Assembly: GCA_003952965.2 (NCBI GenBank)
Contig: CM025855.1
Location: forward strand, 524,840-588,839
Length of the DNA: 64,000 nt
Direction of reading: 5' to 3'
Source: Morella rubra
Taxonomy: Eukaryota; Streptophyta; Magnoliopsida; Fagales; Myricaceae
Positions 46,375 to 56,717 of the stretch are shown here, one piece after another; position 1 is the first letter of the stretch, and each line of letters opens with the position of its first letter. Position numbers and translations under genes: made by a program. Under the pieces are notes generated by a model. That model saw nothing but the letters and a program-made list of their open reading frames with translations. It searched no databases and was not told the DNA's origin.

Positions 46375-47414
46375 AAATGTATGCGTACACATAGTAAATT
46401 TAATCAAGGACTATCTTAGTTCACGACGTTAAAAAACTTTTACTCTCTAACCCCCTCTCTCTCTAAAACACTCTCTACTTTCTAGAAACCCGCCGACTCT
46501 CTACGGAGGAGGGGGGAGCTCCAACTCCTTCATCCCCCCTCCTCCTTTTTCGTTTTCCCCTCCTCCCTCTCCCCCTTCCTCCTCTCTGGTTTGCTTGGCT
46601 GGTGCTGTTGGTTGGTTTGTTGGTTTTTTTGCTTTTCTTTGCAGGTGACTTCCAAGCGGCGCCCAGTGGTTTCCATGCCCTTTCGACGAGCATGCGCCTG
46701 ATGGTTGCACTCAGCACACCGCATTCTATGAAGCCCATCCTCTCTGGCCGCCACAAAGCGACGTGTGTTGATCCACGAGTAGCGCATGGATCTGACGCGC
46801 GAAAGCTCCTAGCCACGAGCGCGTGGCTACCCCTCCGTTGCCCGCCACCTGCTCTTCTCCTCAGGCCTGGCCTCTGTGGCTTTTGCCCTCCCTTTCCCGC
46901 AGGGGATCTCCTCTGCGATCCCCGCGCCGTCACCACTACCACTTCCGATCCAGTTCTAGCCAGCCCCTCCACAGACCTTTCCGTGGCCTATGTTATGCTT
47001 TCGCCCGTTTGGGCTTGCCTCTCTGTTTAAGGCTTGCTTAGTTTTGCTTAAGACTCGCTTAGTTTTACTTGTTTGTTTTTCTGCTGTTGGTAATTACAGT
47101 TGAAATTGCATGACTAGTGCTCTAAGGGAGCAAGACCACCAGTCGTCACGGTCCTTCAGCAGTAGTTGCCACTGTTTTGTGTGGTGGTTTGTTCCTTTTA
47201 CGGGTTTCCCGTATTTCCTAGGATCTTTGGGTAGCTTCGTGCCCGCCACACCTGAGAACTTTATGTCCTTCCTTATAGCCACTTTACGGTTGTCCCTAAA
47301 CTCGTCGCTGGCCTTTGGGTTCCTTTTCTTGTTTTTCTAGCTCGTAATTTTTGTCTGTGCTTTCTATATATAATATTCGTCATTTCGCCAAAAAAAAAAT
47401 GTATGCGTACACAT
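46375..47414 (+). mobile_element. LINE-derived retroposon flanked by an 18 bp target duplication
   Basis: 'aaatgtatgcgtacacat' occurs at 46375-46392 and again at 47397-47414. Between them lies about 1.0 kb ending in 'cgtcatttcgcc' plus a poly-A tail (47390-47396). The 5' part has a CT-rich leader ('ctctctaac', 'ctctctctctaaaacactct') followed by a GC-rich region. No endonuclease or reverse transcriptase remains. Perfect duplication, poly-A tail and CT-rich leader fit a non-LTR insertion with an internal deletion, or a non-autonomous relative. The GC-rich open frames inside, on both strands, show no known domain. The unmutated duplication argues for a recent insertion. Confidence 0.82.
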
Positions 47415-47419
47415 GCCAT

Positions 47420-47826
47420 GAAGACAAAAATATTGAAAAGTGACTCGGATACTAATCATATTAATCACCAAGTGAAAAATGACGCAGAATACCACGATGG
47501 TCTTGAAGCGACCCACGAACGAGACGACAATGAAGGCTCCAGCCTCCGAGCCATGGGAAATTGTTGAAACGCCAACCCAAGTGTTCACATTTTGTACTGC
47601 TGTGGAGGTGGGCTGATGGAGCTCTTTTATGAGATACGAAATGAGGTTGCCAGCCACACCGTAGAATGCAAATCGCTCTGCCATCTCAACGACTGCAAAC
47701 AGACAACGATAGAAAAGGAAAATTAATTTTTCAGAGAAGAAGAAGAAGACGACTAAGAGATGATGAAGGAAAACGAGATCAAGGGCTTACAAATGACGAA
47801 AATGGCAGCATTCCAGCCACCCCTTG
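47420..47826 (-). pseudogene. NPF (NRT1/PTR) transporter fragment
   Basis: Two exon pieces. At 47788-47826: 'GGWNAAIFVI' followed by a GT donor. At 47420-47697: 'VEMAERFAFYGVAGNLISYL', 'KELHQPTSTAVQNVNTWVGV', 'GAFIVVSFVGRFKTIVV'. These are membrane helices 1-3 of plant nitrate/peptide transporters, with the ExxER-type motif seen as 'EMAER'. The Asp normally found in 'GAFIADSF' is Val here. The frame decays after about 90 residues, just where the retroposon entered. The C-terminal three quarters are absent. Confidence 0.85.
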
Positions 47827-47855
47827 AGGTTCTTTGCTCACGCACACAGGGAAAG

Positions 47856-48282
47856 ATGTCTCTGATAACAGCAGAGATGAAGGCCAAAGCAGAGGTATAC
47901 TTGCGAAGACGAGATTTGCAGAAAGAAGTTCATGTTGTTGCTGTCAGAAATGGGTTTGCCCGATGTTCTACTCCTCTTACAAGACATTGAGGAGTGCGGG
48001 TACGAGAAAGAGATCGGCTTTGTTTGACTCAAAGACAAGGAGAAGAGAGAGTACCGGCTCGACAACGTACTCGTCTGCTACGACACGGAAGTCACGGCCT
48101 ACTTCGAGCCCAACAAGATCAAGAAACTGACCGGTGTCAAAGCCAAAGAGTTCTTGATCTGGATTTCCCTGAGTGAGATTTATGTCAAGGACCCTCCTGC
48201 TAGGTGGATCATTTTTAAAACTCCGGCAAGTTTGTCCAAGTCTTTCCCCGTATCGGTGTTCGTCGGAGGAGAAGGAAATTAA
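47856..48282 (+). pseudogene. DUF538 family gene, frame-broken
   Basis: Almost full length for the family, with at least two frame changes. It starts 'MSLITAEMKAKAEVY' (47856), then 'MGLPDVLLLLQDIEECGYEK' and 'EIGFV' (about 47950-48025), then 'YFEPNKIKKLTGVKAKEFL' and 'FKTPASLSKSFPVSVFV' (about 48090-48265), stopping at 48282. DUF538 proteins are small plant proteins of the SVB group, linked to trichome size and stress. The start lies only 30 bases from the inner end of the oppositely oriented NPF fragment. That tight head-to-head contact suggests rearrangement. Confidence 0.87.
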
Positions 48283-48722
48283 AAAGAAGCAACACGAAGG
48301 AGAGACTGTAACGGAGGAAAATTGTAATTAAAAAAAAAAAGTGTACTGCTCTCCGGAATTAAAAAATAAAATTAAGATAAATAGGCATGTTTTCTGACTA
48401 AAAAATTTAGAATTTGAGTTTAATTTTTTAAATTTACAATCGTAACATTATTTTTACACTTATATTAATATAATTTAATATTATTTTTTTTACAAATATC
48501 GATACAATTCATTAATTTTTACACGTATATTAATACATAATCTAAATATTCACGTCAGATTTAAAATTTTTAAAAATTTTCTCAAAAATAAAAAGAGAGT
48601 AAAATCTCCCCTCCCCTTAAAAAAAGAAAAAAAAGGGAACTTAATCGAAGTCTCGGTCTTCGTCTCATTTCCACCTGCCTTTTTCTCTCTATGCCAAAGC
48701 CTCCCTAACTCTTCTCTCTCCA
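48283..48722 (+). other. AT-rich spacer and 5' leader of SARD4
   Basis: 48300-48600 is AT-rich with poly-A runs and no gene. 48640-48722 is a CT-rich leader ('cctttttctctctatgcc', 'cttctctctcca') directly before the ATG, as in many plant 5' UTRs. I saw no W-box core in this stretch. Confidence 0.5.
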
Positions 48723-49775
48723 ATGGCTACTGCAACCAATCCAGCCGAAGCTGAGAACCCCAACACAAATCCGAATAACCTCACCGCCGCCGCCGGCATC
48801 ACGTCCCCAGTCTTCATTTCCACAGAATCATTGCACTCCCTCATCTCTCACCAAACTCTGATACGCCATTTCGAATCCTGTCTCCCCACAGTCTCATCCT
48901 CCCTCCAAACCCCGATCCGCCAAAGCCATGATGTTTCACCCTCCTCCTCTCTCCTACTCATGCCCTCTTGGTGCTCATCCCCGTCGTTCCCCTACATAGG
49001 AGTGAAGCTCGTGACATACTTCCCACAAAACTCCATTCTAAACTTACCAGGAGTGCACGCAAGTTATGTGCTATTCAGTTCGATAACTGGGCAAACTTTA
49101 GCTTCCATGGATGGCACTGTGTTGACGCTTTATAGAACCGCATGTGTCTCGGGCTTAGCCTCAAAGATTTTGGCTAGAGAAGATAGTGAAACCCTTGTGA
49201 TGATCGGTGCAGGTGCTTTGGCACCCCATTTGATCAAAGCCCATCTTTCGGCTAGACCCAGTTTGAGAAGAGTGATAATTTGGAATAGAACAGTGGACAA
49301 GGCAAGCAAATTGGCGGAGGAAATGCGAGTGAATGGTGGATTTGATGGTGTGAGTTTTGAGAGTAATGAATGTTTGGAGGAGATTGTTGAATTGGGAGAT
49401 ATAGTAAGTTGCGCAACAAATTCGGAGACGCCCCTTGTCAAAGGCGAGAGGTTGAAGGCAGGGGCACATTTGGATTTGGTTGGGTCGTTCAAGCACTCGA
49501 TGAGGGAGTGTGACGACGAAGCAATCAGAAGAGCCAGAGTATTTGTGGATAACGAGGCCGCGTTGCTGGAAGCAGGAGAATTGGTAGGTGCTTTTGAGAG
49601 AGGTGTGATTGCCAAAGGAGATATTGGAGGAAATTTAGTTGAGTTGATAAGGAAAGAAAAGGTTGGAAGAAAATATTCCGAGGAGATAACTCTATTCAAA
49701 TCTGTTGGCTCTGCAGTTGTGGATATTCTAGCATCACAACTGGTATATGAGCACTACATTTTGAGACAAGGGTAA
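48723..49775 (+). CDS. SARD4: SARD4-like reductase (ornithine cyclodeaminase/mu-crystallin family)
   Basis: Intact single-exon gene, 350 residues. SARD4 reduces 2,3-dehydropipecolate, made from lysine by ALD1, to pipecolic acid, the precursor of the systemic immune signal N-hydroxypipecolate. In Arabidopsis (At5g52810) it works in plastids. The fold is visible in 'YIGVKLVTYFPQN' (91-103), 'SITGQTLASMDGTVLTLYRT' (120-139) and the Rossmann loop 'IGAGALAPHLIKAH' (161-174), then 'VIIWNRT' and 'DIVSCATNSETPLV'. The first 25 residues are Ala/Asn/Thr-rich and could be part of a transit peptide. The start is the first ATG after a CT-rich leader, with no in-frame competitor upstream. It is the only intact gene in the 27-50 kb part of the window. 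Confidence 0.93.
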   Translation: MATATNPAEAENPNTNPNNLTAAAGITSPVFISTESLHSLISHQTLIRHFESCLPTVSSSLQTPIRQSHDVSPSSSLLLMPSWCSSPSFPYIGVKLVTYFPQNSILNLPGVHASYVLFSSITGQTLASMDGTVLTLYRTACVSGLASKILAREDSETLVMIGAGALAPHLIKAHLSARPSLRRVIIWNRTVDKASKLAEEMRVNGGFDGVSFESNECLEEIVELGDIVSCATNSETPLVKGERLKAGAHLDLVGSFKHSMRECDDEAIRRARVFVDNEAALLEAGELVGAFERGVIAKGDIGGNLVELIRKEKVGRKYSEEITLFKSVGSAVVDILASQLVYEHYILRQG

Positions 49776-50508
49776 TCAGTATTTCTCATTAGCTGATTGT
49801 GTTGTCATCATCTATAGTTTTCTAAATTCAGTAGAACTTTTGAATGTAATGGCATTGCTCATCCCCTTCAAAATGAGCCGTTTTGGTAATGTATTATCTT
49901 TTGCAAACGAGAACTCCGCTGCATTTCGTACTCTGCAGCCATCTTAACGAACGATCACAAGACTATATCCACTTGCTGGTCCTGTTTTCATTTTTCTTTC
50001 TTTGTATTCTAATCGCCTTGGGATGTTTAAGGTGGATGTGAGGTCCCCATTACCCACCTTTGTGACCTGCTTTAGTTATCAACAGAAAACTCACTTCCCA
50101 AAACACAAGAAACAAAACCCAACTTTAATTTGAAGTATTGGAATATGCTCGATTGATTGTAATCCTACAAAGACAAAGTGGTGCTACAAAAATGTTGGCA
50201 TGAAGCCTGCCCCAATAAAATATAATGCAGACAAGTTCATGAGAGAATGCTCCTACAGAAGCTCGATCCTACAACCAAATACAGAAAGGGCCTAGCAATT
50301 GAGGCAGTATGGCGAGTATTACAAGCAGCAGCAACAACTGCTTAAAGAATGAATTCCCATGACAACAGTTGAAGAGAACAATTACATAAGCTTGTGTGAC
50401 TGTTCTTGGAGTTTTCTTTTTCTTCTACTTTTCACTTTTCTATGCAAGCTTGTCCGTGAGGTCACAACCATCATCCACGATTAAATTGGACTATGGTATT
50501 TGACAAGA
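49776..50508. other. Convergent spacer between SARD4 and the At3g49140-like gene
   Basis: Holds the 3' UTRs of two genes that face each other. No gene is recognised. Confidence 0.6.
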
Positions 50509-53500
50509 TTAACCTTCATTTTGATGGGATTGTTTCACCTTTTGCGGCTTGTAGTGGATCCTTGGGAAGAGTAGATCATTAAGCTGTCTCTCAGCACCAT
50601 ACTCTGAAGTGGCCTGCAAAGACAATTTAGGTCGGATAAAAGATTATTGGCAAGAGAAACATGAATCCCGGTGAGATTTTGAACATCAATTACTGCTCAA
50701 AAAGGGGACAGAAATAAAGAAAGACAGAAGAACAATTAGGGTAGTATCCCTGCAAGCTAACCTAAAAGGTGTGACTTAAGAATACATAGAAGAAACGGCG
50801 CAAGAATGTGATATAATTGTTTGTAGACATGACCCCACCCTAAGGGTGCGATTCTATTGGGTTTCTAGTTGCAGCACGCAAACCATTCCACATGTGCCAG
50901 ACAAAACAATTGAAAGAATAACAATGAATGGTTATAACACAGCCAATGCACTACTATGGGTTGAAGGGGTGACCTAACCCTCCATCCTTTATGCAAGTTA
51001 AAGATGCTCCTCCGTTCAAGGACCATCGCCCACTTTAAAAAGGCACTGTGAAGTGTGAGGGATTCTATCTGAGCATCGCTGAAATGTCTTTGGGATCAAT
51101 ACTATAAGGTAGTGCACTATATACAATCAAGGATTCAAGCTGTGATTATATGATAAGGAGGTGATCTGGGGTGAAAAGGCAAGTCATAATTCCCCAAAAA
51201 CAGAATTTTAACTCATAGTAAACATGCATAATGTAGTTAACTCGTAGCAGAAGGATAATTGATGTACCTGTGTATGAAATGCAAACCGCAAAGTTTGTAC
51301 TTGTGTTCCCGAGCAAACCTTTAAGTCAAATCCAATGGAATCTACACCAATAAGTTCTGCCTCCTGCATTCATTGAATGAAGACTAGTAACCCACAGCAG
51401 CACCTAAAACAGTCTACATAGCACGAAAATAGTGCAGCATAGATGAAAAGCATGTTAAAGTAGCTGCAGAAGGGATCCCTCACATATGTGTTATTGTTCC
51501 TCACTTATATGATGATGCCTGATGCAAGAGTGTAAACTGAATATACAATTCTGCTTTCCGTTTCCTTCCAAATAACATTTCATACATACATGTTTTAAAA
51601 TGCTTAATAAATGCTCACTATTAGTGGAGGATGTAAAATGCCAGTCAGACACCTTTCATGAGCTCTTTTACGAGTTACCTCCACTTGAATACCCTTGCAT
51701 CTCCAACAGAGAGATTTAAGGGCCTGGGCAGTCTTTTCTCCACCGGCTTTCACACGAGATATAATTTTGGCTGCTGAGTGTGCAATAGCATCAGGTTGAG
51801 CTTTCATGAATTCTTCTACTTCAACAAGAGTCTGTGGAGGTATCACAGAGGTATTACTTTACTGCAACTAAAAGTTCATATAGCAAGCAAAGAGAGATTC
51901 AAACAGCATATGATTTGTCCCATCCAAATGCATTCATGGTATAAGAATTACAGATTCAGTTTGGACCAGTGAATGGAAAAATATTCTCTTTATCAAAAGC
52001 TTTATCAGCCACATTTTCAATAAAGTAGGTGCTTAAATAATTAATCACAATTTCCGTATGCGAACTGGGTTCAGTATCACAGATAACATTGTTTCTCCAC
52101 CCCCCCCCCCCCCCCCCCCCACCCCTTTCTTTTCCCCCAAAAAAAGAGAGGGAAGTCTAAAGAGATGAACCAGCAACCCCAATACCAAAGGAACAATTAA
52201 ACCTACTGAATTTCCGTGTGAGGAGAACAACTGAATACGAATCATCTCCAGCCTGTAAAATGAAGTCCCATTTACAGGGATTTCATCCTTCTGAGTTTCC
52301 TCTTTGCAAATTGAACTATCATCAGATGACCCAGATTCATCTCTCCGCTCATTTATCACACCAAGATCTTCTATTTTGTCATCTAGAATTTTTCCAACCC
52401 CATTTCTGTCGGTATCAATGGACTGGTGGTCAGATAAGTGCTTTTGGATGACAGACTGCTCTTCAATAAAGGCAGGTCTTAGGAGGCCCTGGATAGTAAG
52501 GCTAGCTGAAGGCTGGTCCATCCAGTCAATAGGATCATCTGATGCAACCTAATAAAAATAAAAATAAAAAAAGACAGAAAGGGAAAAACATGAGTTCATC
52601 TATTGCCATGAGACATGTTCAAATAGGAATCACGTAGGAAACAGACAGTTCAATAACATTAAAAAAAAAAAAAAAAAACTCAGTTTTACGACACCATCTC
52701 AGGTGTACTTCCACACTACTTGGTCAGAGAAGTAAACATCTTCTGGTCAGAAAAGTAAATATCTTCAATGAATTAGTACCTCAGCCAGCTTTTCTGCAAA
52801 ATACAGTGGATGAGAAGAACGCATTGTCTCCAACTTTGCCCAATCAGAAAGTGTCTCATCAGAATCATCCTGATCATCTTCATCTTCAAGAACGGCAACC
52901 CAGTCCTACAAACAAGATTCTCATACATAATGCAAAATGTTTGAGAACTACAATACCTACAGTAGAGAAGCTAAATATAAAGTGTACAATTAAATTCAAG
53001 CAAAACAGAATGTCATTCTAACCGTGTCATAATCCTCATCTTCATCATTATTCTCATCATCTTCCTCTTCGTCGTCATCAACTTCAACATCACTATCCTC
53101 ATCTTCAATTTCCTCAATTCCAAAGTCAATTTCTGATGGACCTGATAACTCCATCTCGCTCAGCATTTCCATAGTATCCAAGCCTATAATGACTTGCTGC
53201 ACTTCATGTAAACCACAAAAGCACAGAACACACTCTTAAAAACGAAATTGTTTCCAGTTAAACCATTGTTTAAGATTACCACAGTGAAGAATTTGAAGTG
53301 CAGACAGCGACACTTGAAGATAAAAGATAACAAATGAATAAAAGTAGTGCAAGCAAAAGAGTAGCACCAATTAAGAAGAATCAATTGATGTTGACAGTGC
53401 ACAGCCAAAGGAGTGACTGAGCAACAAGCAGATATCTATTAATATCTGTATGGAGACATTACATACCACAAAGTTATTTTCTGAAGTTAGGGATCGAAAA

Positions 53501-55459
53501 ACGCTGTCACCATCATCGCCATTGGTCACTTTAAAGTATATACCTGCGACACCAGGGTAAATAGAAAATTTAGGATGAAGATGTCAAGCCCCATAATAAT
53601 TATGTAATTGTGACCATGACAAACTTCAATCATCTCGCATACTTCCATGTTCGTCAGTAACATAAGACAAGTCGGGCAAGATAATATTCTCATGAGCCTC
53701 ATCATTGATCAGACTCGAAAACATTAGTGTTGCTTTGCTGTTGACCTGAAATTGACACACTATGGGCAACATTAGCCAATGCAAAACTGGCTGGAAATAA
53801 GAAACAACAGGAATCCAGAATTGTCAGATTGCCAGGATGCAACCACAAGAGATGCAATCAAAGGCTTACTCCAGATGTGTGATCATGGTCCAAACAACAA
53901 GTTCTATTTTATCCTTTTTCCTCTCCATATGCAATTCCCACTTATATCTGTTTGGTGGTTAAAAACCTAAGTTAAGCTCTTATGATATTCATCATTTTTC
54001 CTTCTCTTGGAAGATTTTCTATCTATCTATATATATATATCTAGCATCATCTCTGCCAGACGATATACAGAAAACATATCAGACCTGCTTCCATGGTTAA
54101 GCTGGAAAGGACTCCCCTATTTCTAACCATGTTTGTTGAATACCAATCACTCCTTCAGACAGGAAACTTTTTCTTCTCACAATAAGGCCAGCAATACAGC
54201 TCTACCTTCAGTGTTCTGAGTAATGTGAAAGGTGGAAAAGGTCATACTATGTACACAAGTCCACAATATACAAAGTACAATAAAAAAAGCATATATACAA
54301 ACATCATTCCTAACCAAAGTCATTTCTGCTGATTGGCAAGTGAACGTGATATAATACCTCAATAATTGTCCTACTAGTTTCTGCAGCAGTAAGTCTAGCA
54401 TCTCCAATATTCTCTGTTGTTGACTTGGCAATTTCCTCATCTGGATGGTACTGTGACCTCCCATTCTGTTTCTCAGGATCCCAAGCTGAGCCCAACTGCT
54501 CCATGGATGCCCGAATTCTATTTTTACTCAGAGTATTCTTTCTAGTGACGGACCTAGATTTTAGACTTCGAATTCCACTCCTGTATATAACACATGAATG
54601 TTTATTCTGGATATTACTATACATTGTAATGAATACAAATTAGCTGAACAATCTGATAAGTAAAAAGACAACTAAGAACCTTTCAGAGCATCAGTGAAAC
54701 TGTTTTAATCTCCAAGACCTTATAATTCACAAACTTCCCGAAAATTTTCTATTTCAATTTTTTTTCTTCCTGATAATGGACTTTAGCCCAAGGGGTTTCT
54801 CCTTTTTTTTTTATAGTTCGAGTTAATAAGCGTTTCCAAATACAATTCTCAACTGGACGTGCTTTTACCAACTGGCAATAACTCGAGTTTTATGACTTAG
54901 ACTGCGTTACTGAAGCCAATGGAACCGCCTACTTCAAGAGTCTCTATTTTCAGTTACGATTAGTACTTAATAAAAATCCTCAGGAAATTCTAAAACCTAC
55001 TTAGGCATTACGTAAGTCATTCAACTAGCTCTATAACACAATCAACTGTGTTTAGTACCACGGCCCATCAAAACCGCCAGAGTGAGAGAGCCCGCAAGAG
55101 GTGACGTTGACTCCATGAACATCTTCCGAGCTCCACATTGAACGACAATCTACAATTAAGAAGAAAATGTTCAAAGAAAGAAAGGCGACAAGGAATGCTC
55201 CCTTGGCAGCCAAGAAACTGCGGGAAAAGTGAAGAAAATTGAAACTCTCAGTTGCTAAAAAGCTGCCCTGAGCTGTTGAATGAAGTTTTTTCCTTTCTTT
55301 TTATCGCTTCATTTGGAAGCCTGAGAGCATAAAGCATTTGGAAGTGAAAGTTTTTCAGAATCAATGAGAGTGAGAATTACAGGGCAACATGGTGGAGCAG
55401 CAGACATTGGCACCGGCGGGGAACCGGACGGCCATGGCGGACTCGATCATCATCATCAT
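50509..55459 (-). CDS. At3g49140-like protein with a DUF2470-type C-terminus, likely plastidial
   Basis: Predicted 522 residues from 11 exons: 55381-55459, 55059-55149, 54358-54580, 53643-53745, 53467-53543, 53023-53196, 52780-52905, 52207-52548, 51679-51831, 51268-51363, 50509-50613. Phases agree and the total is a multiple of three. The N-terminus (four Met codons, then IESAMAVRFPAGANVCCS) looks like a transit peptide. The middle has 'VNSKATLMFSSLI', a family block 'GLDTMEMLSEMELSGPSEID', and a long Asp/Glu tract. 'DDPIDWMDQPSASLTIQGLL' follows. The C-terminus ('PDAIAHSAAKIISRVKAG', 'GVDSIGFDLKV', 'EYGAERQLNDLLFPRIH') resembles the DUF2470 domain that accompanies FMN-binding split barrels. 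TAIR calls relatives PPR proteins, but I see no PPR. Function unknown. A copy of exon 7 and its intron lies at 41453-41612. Confidence 0.85.
52100..52120. repeat. 21-base C homopolymer in an intron
   Basis: An uninterrupted C run lies between exons 8 and 9 of the minus-strand gene, so the transcript carries a G21 run. It is followed by 'accccttt' and 'ttttccccc'. It can form a G-quadruplex and its length is likely to be misread in sequencing. Confidence 0.9.
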
Positions 55460-55734
55460 CTCTCTCTCTCTCCCTCCCTCCCTCTCTCTCTGTTTACGAA
55501 AGTGTTAGATCCACAAGCATATCGCCCCCCTGTCCCAGAGAACAAGCTGCGAGGATGAGGTTCGATTTTGGATTATGTTGTATGAATTGTCTGCGGCGAT
55601 GTTTAGCTCTGATTGCTAGGATCGGACAGATGGCAAGTTTTAGTTGGTCTAAATGTTTCAATTTAAACGCTTTTAATTACTCAGCTCTCCTTCGAAACTA
55701 ACCGAACTACCGAAGTACTCCCCCCGGCCCCCAA

Positions 55735-56195
55735 GCCCGTCTCCCACAGTCCCACTTTCTGCAATCCGCCACTTCCAATCTCCTCACTCTTTTCAATCTC
55801 CACAAATCGACGTCGCTGTACGCTTCAACCTTCACGCTGCACCACCCTCTAAAATCTGCGTCCCACTCCTCCTCCCCTCTAATTCACCCTTCGACTTCAC
55901 TTCATTAGACCCGACTCCATCTCCACCACCAAGGGCGGCATCCCATCGTCGTCCGAGACAAACCTCCTCCGCGTTCCCATCGACACTCAGGGTTGCGGGA
56001 CTGAACTCTAGCGGCAGGGGCGGTGGGCCAGGTCTTCAGTATTGCGACCTTTCTGGAACAGGTCTCATGGCCGTCTCCACCCTCCTCGACATTCCCTTCC
56101 TCTGTAAAAGGTGCACCCTTTTGAAAAGTTTTAAAGACTCAACGGGGGATTTCTGCAATATGGAAAATTTTCCTTGTACACTAATTTCGTCCTCT
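55735..56195 (+). pseudogene. Duplicated first exon and intron start of the Tic22-like gene
   Basis: Parallels 59960-60427: 'agcccgtctcccac', 'gcaatccgccacttccaatc', 'accaccctctaaaatctgcg', 'ctaattcacccttcgacttc', 'gtctcatggccgtctccacc', then 'tctgtaaaaggtgcaccc', which is the donor site, and about 90 bases of intron 1. The copy has lost the ATG region and has several small deletions, including one in 'ggtgggcc..aggtcttcag' that removes the 'PAFVG' codons. It lies between the divergent At3g49140-like gene and the PPR gene, where the promoters of both should be. Confidence 0.87.
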
Positions 56196-56717
56196 GGTTC
56201 GCTGTCTATCGAGAAAGTACATTGCCAAAACAACCAAAAACCACTCGTTATTACATACAAGTGGCGATTTTGATTCAGTTTAAACATTTACGGAACTATC
56301 GTACAGAAATAAGTCGTATTTCTGTTAACTTGGTCAGAAATTCTAGATTGGAAAGATTGGAACTTTTCAAAACTTCGGTTTGTTGTGTAGAAATGTGGAT
56401 GAGAAAATAGACGTAAATTTGGAGTCTTTACATATTCCTGTTGTCAGAGATCCATGTTTCGAACTATTAGGTGATTTTCGGGCAATTACCGATGATTTTG
56501 TGTTTGGAGTTGCTTTTTGAATGTAACCTTATCAACATCATTTGTCAGAATTTTCTAATATATTGCTTGCTCATCTTCCTTTTCTTTTAGCTTTCAGAAG
56601 CACGAAAAACGTTGTATATACATATTGCTGTTGATGAACTGGGCCCATAAATCTCGCTGATTGTTTTAGGATACTTTGTGTATCTACAACCTCTTGCGTT
56701 TGTACTTTTCTGCTAGG

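Noticed and set aside
46475..46972. 165-residue Arg/Gly-rich minus-strand frame, and a 142-residue plus-strand frame in the same place
   Set aside because: Both lie in the GC-rich part of the retroposon between perfect target duplications, have no recognisable domain and overlap each other.
49130..49699. 189-residue open frame antisense to SARD4
   Set aside because: It mirrors the SARD4 coding frame, has no family resemblance and no leader. It is a shadow of codon bias.
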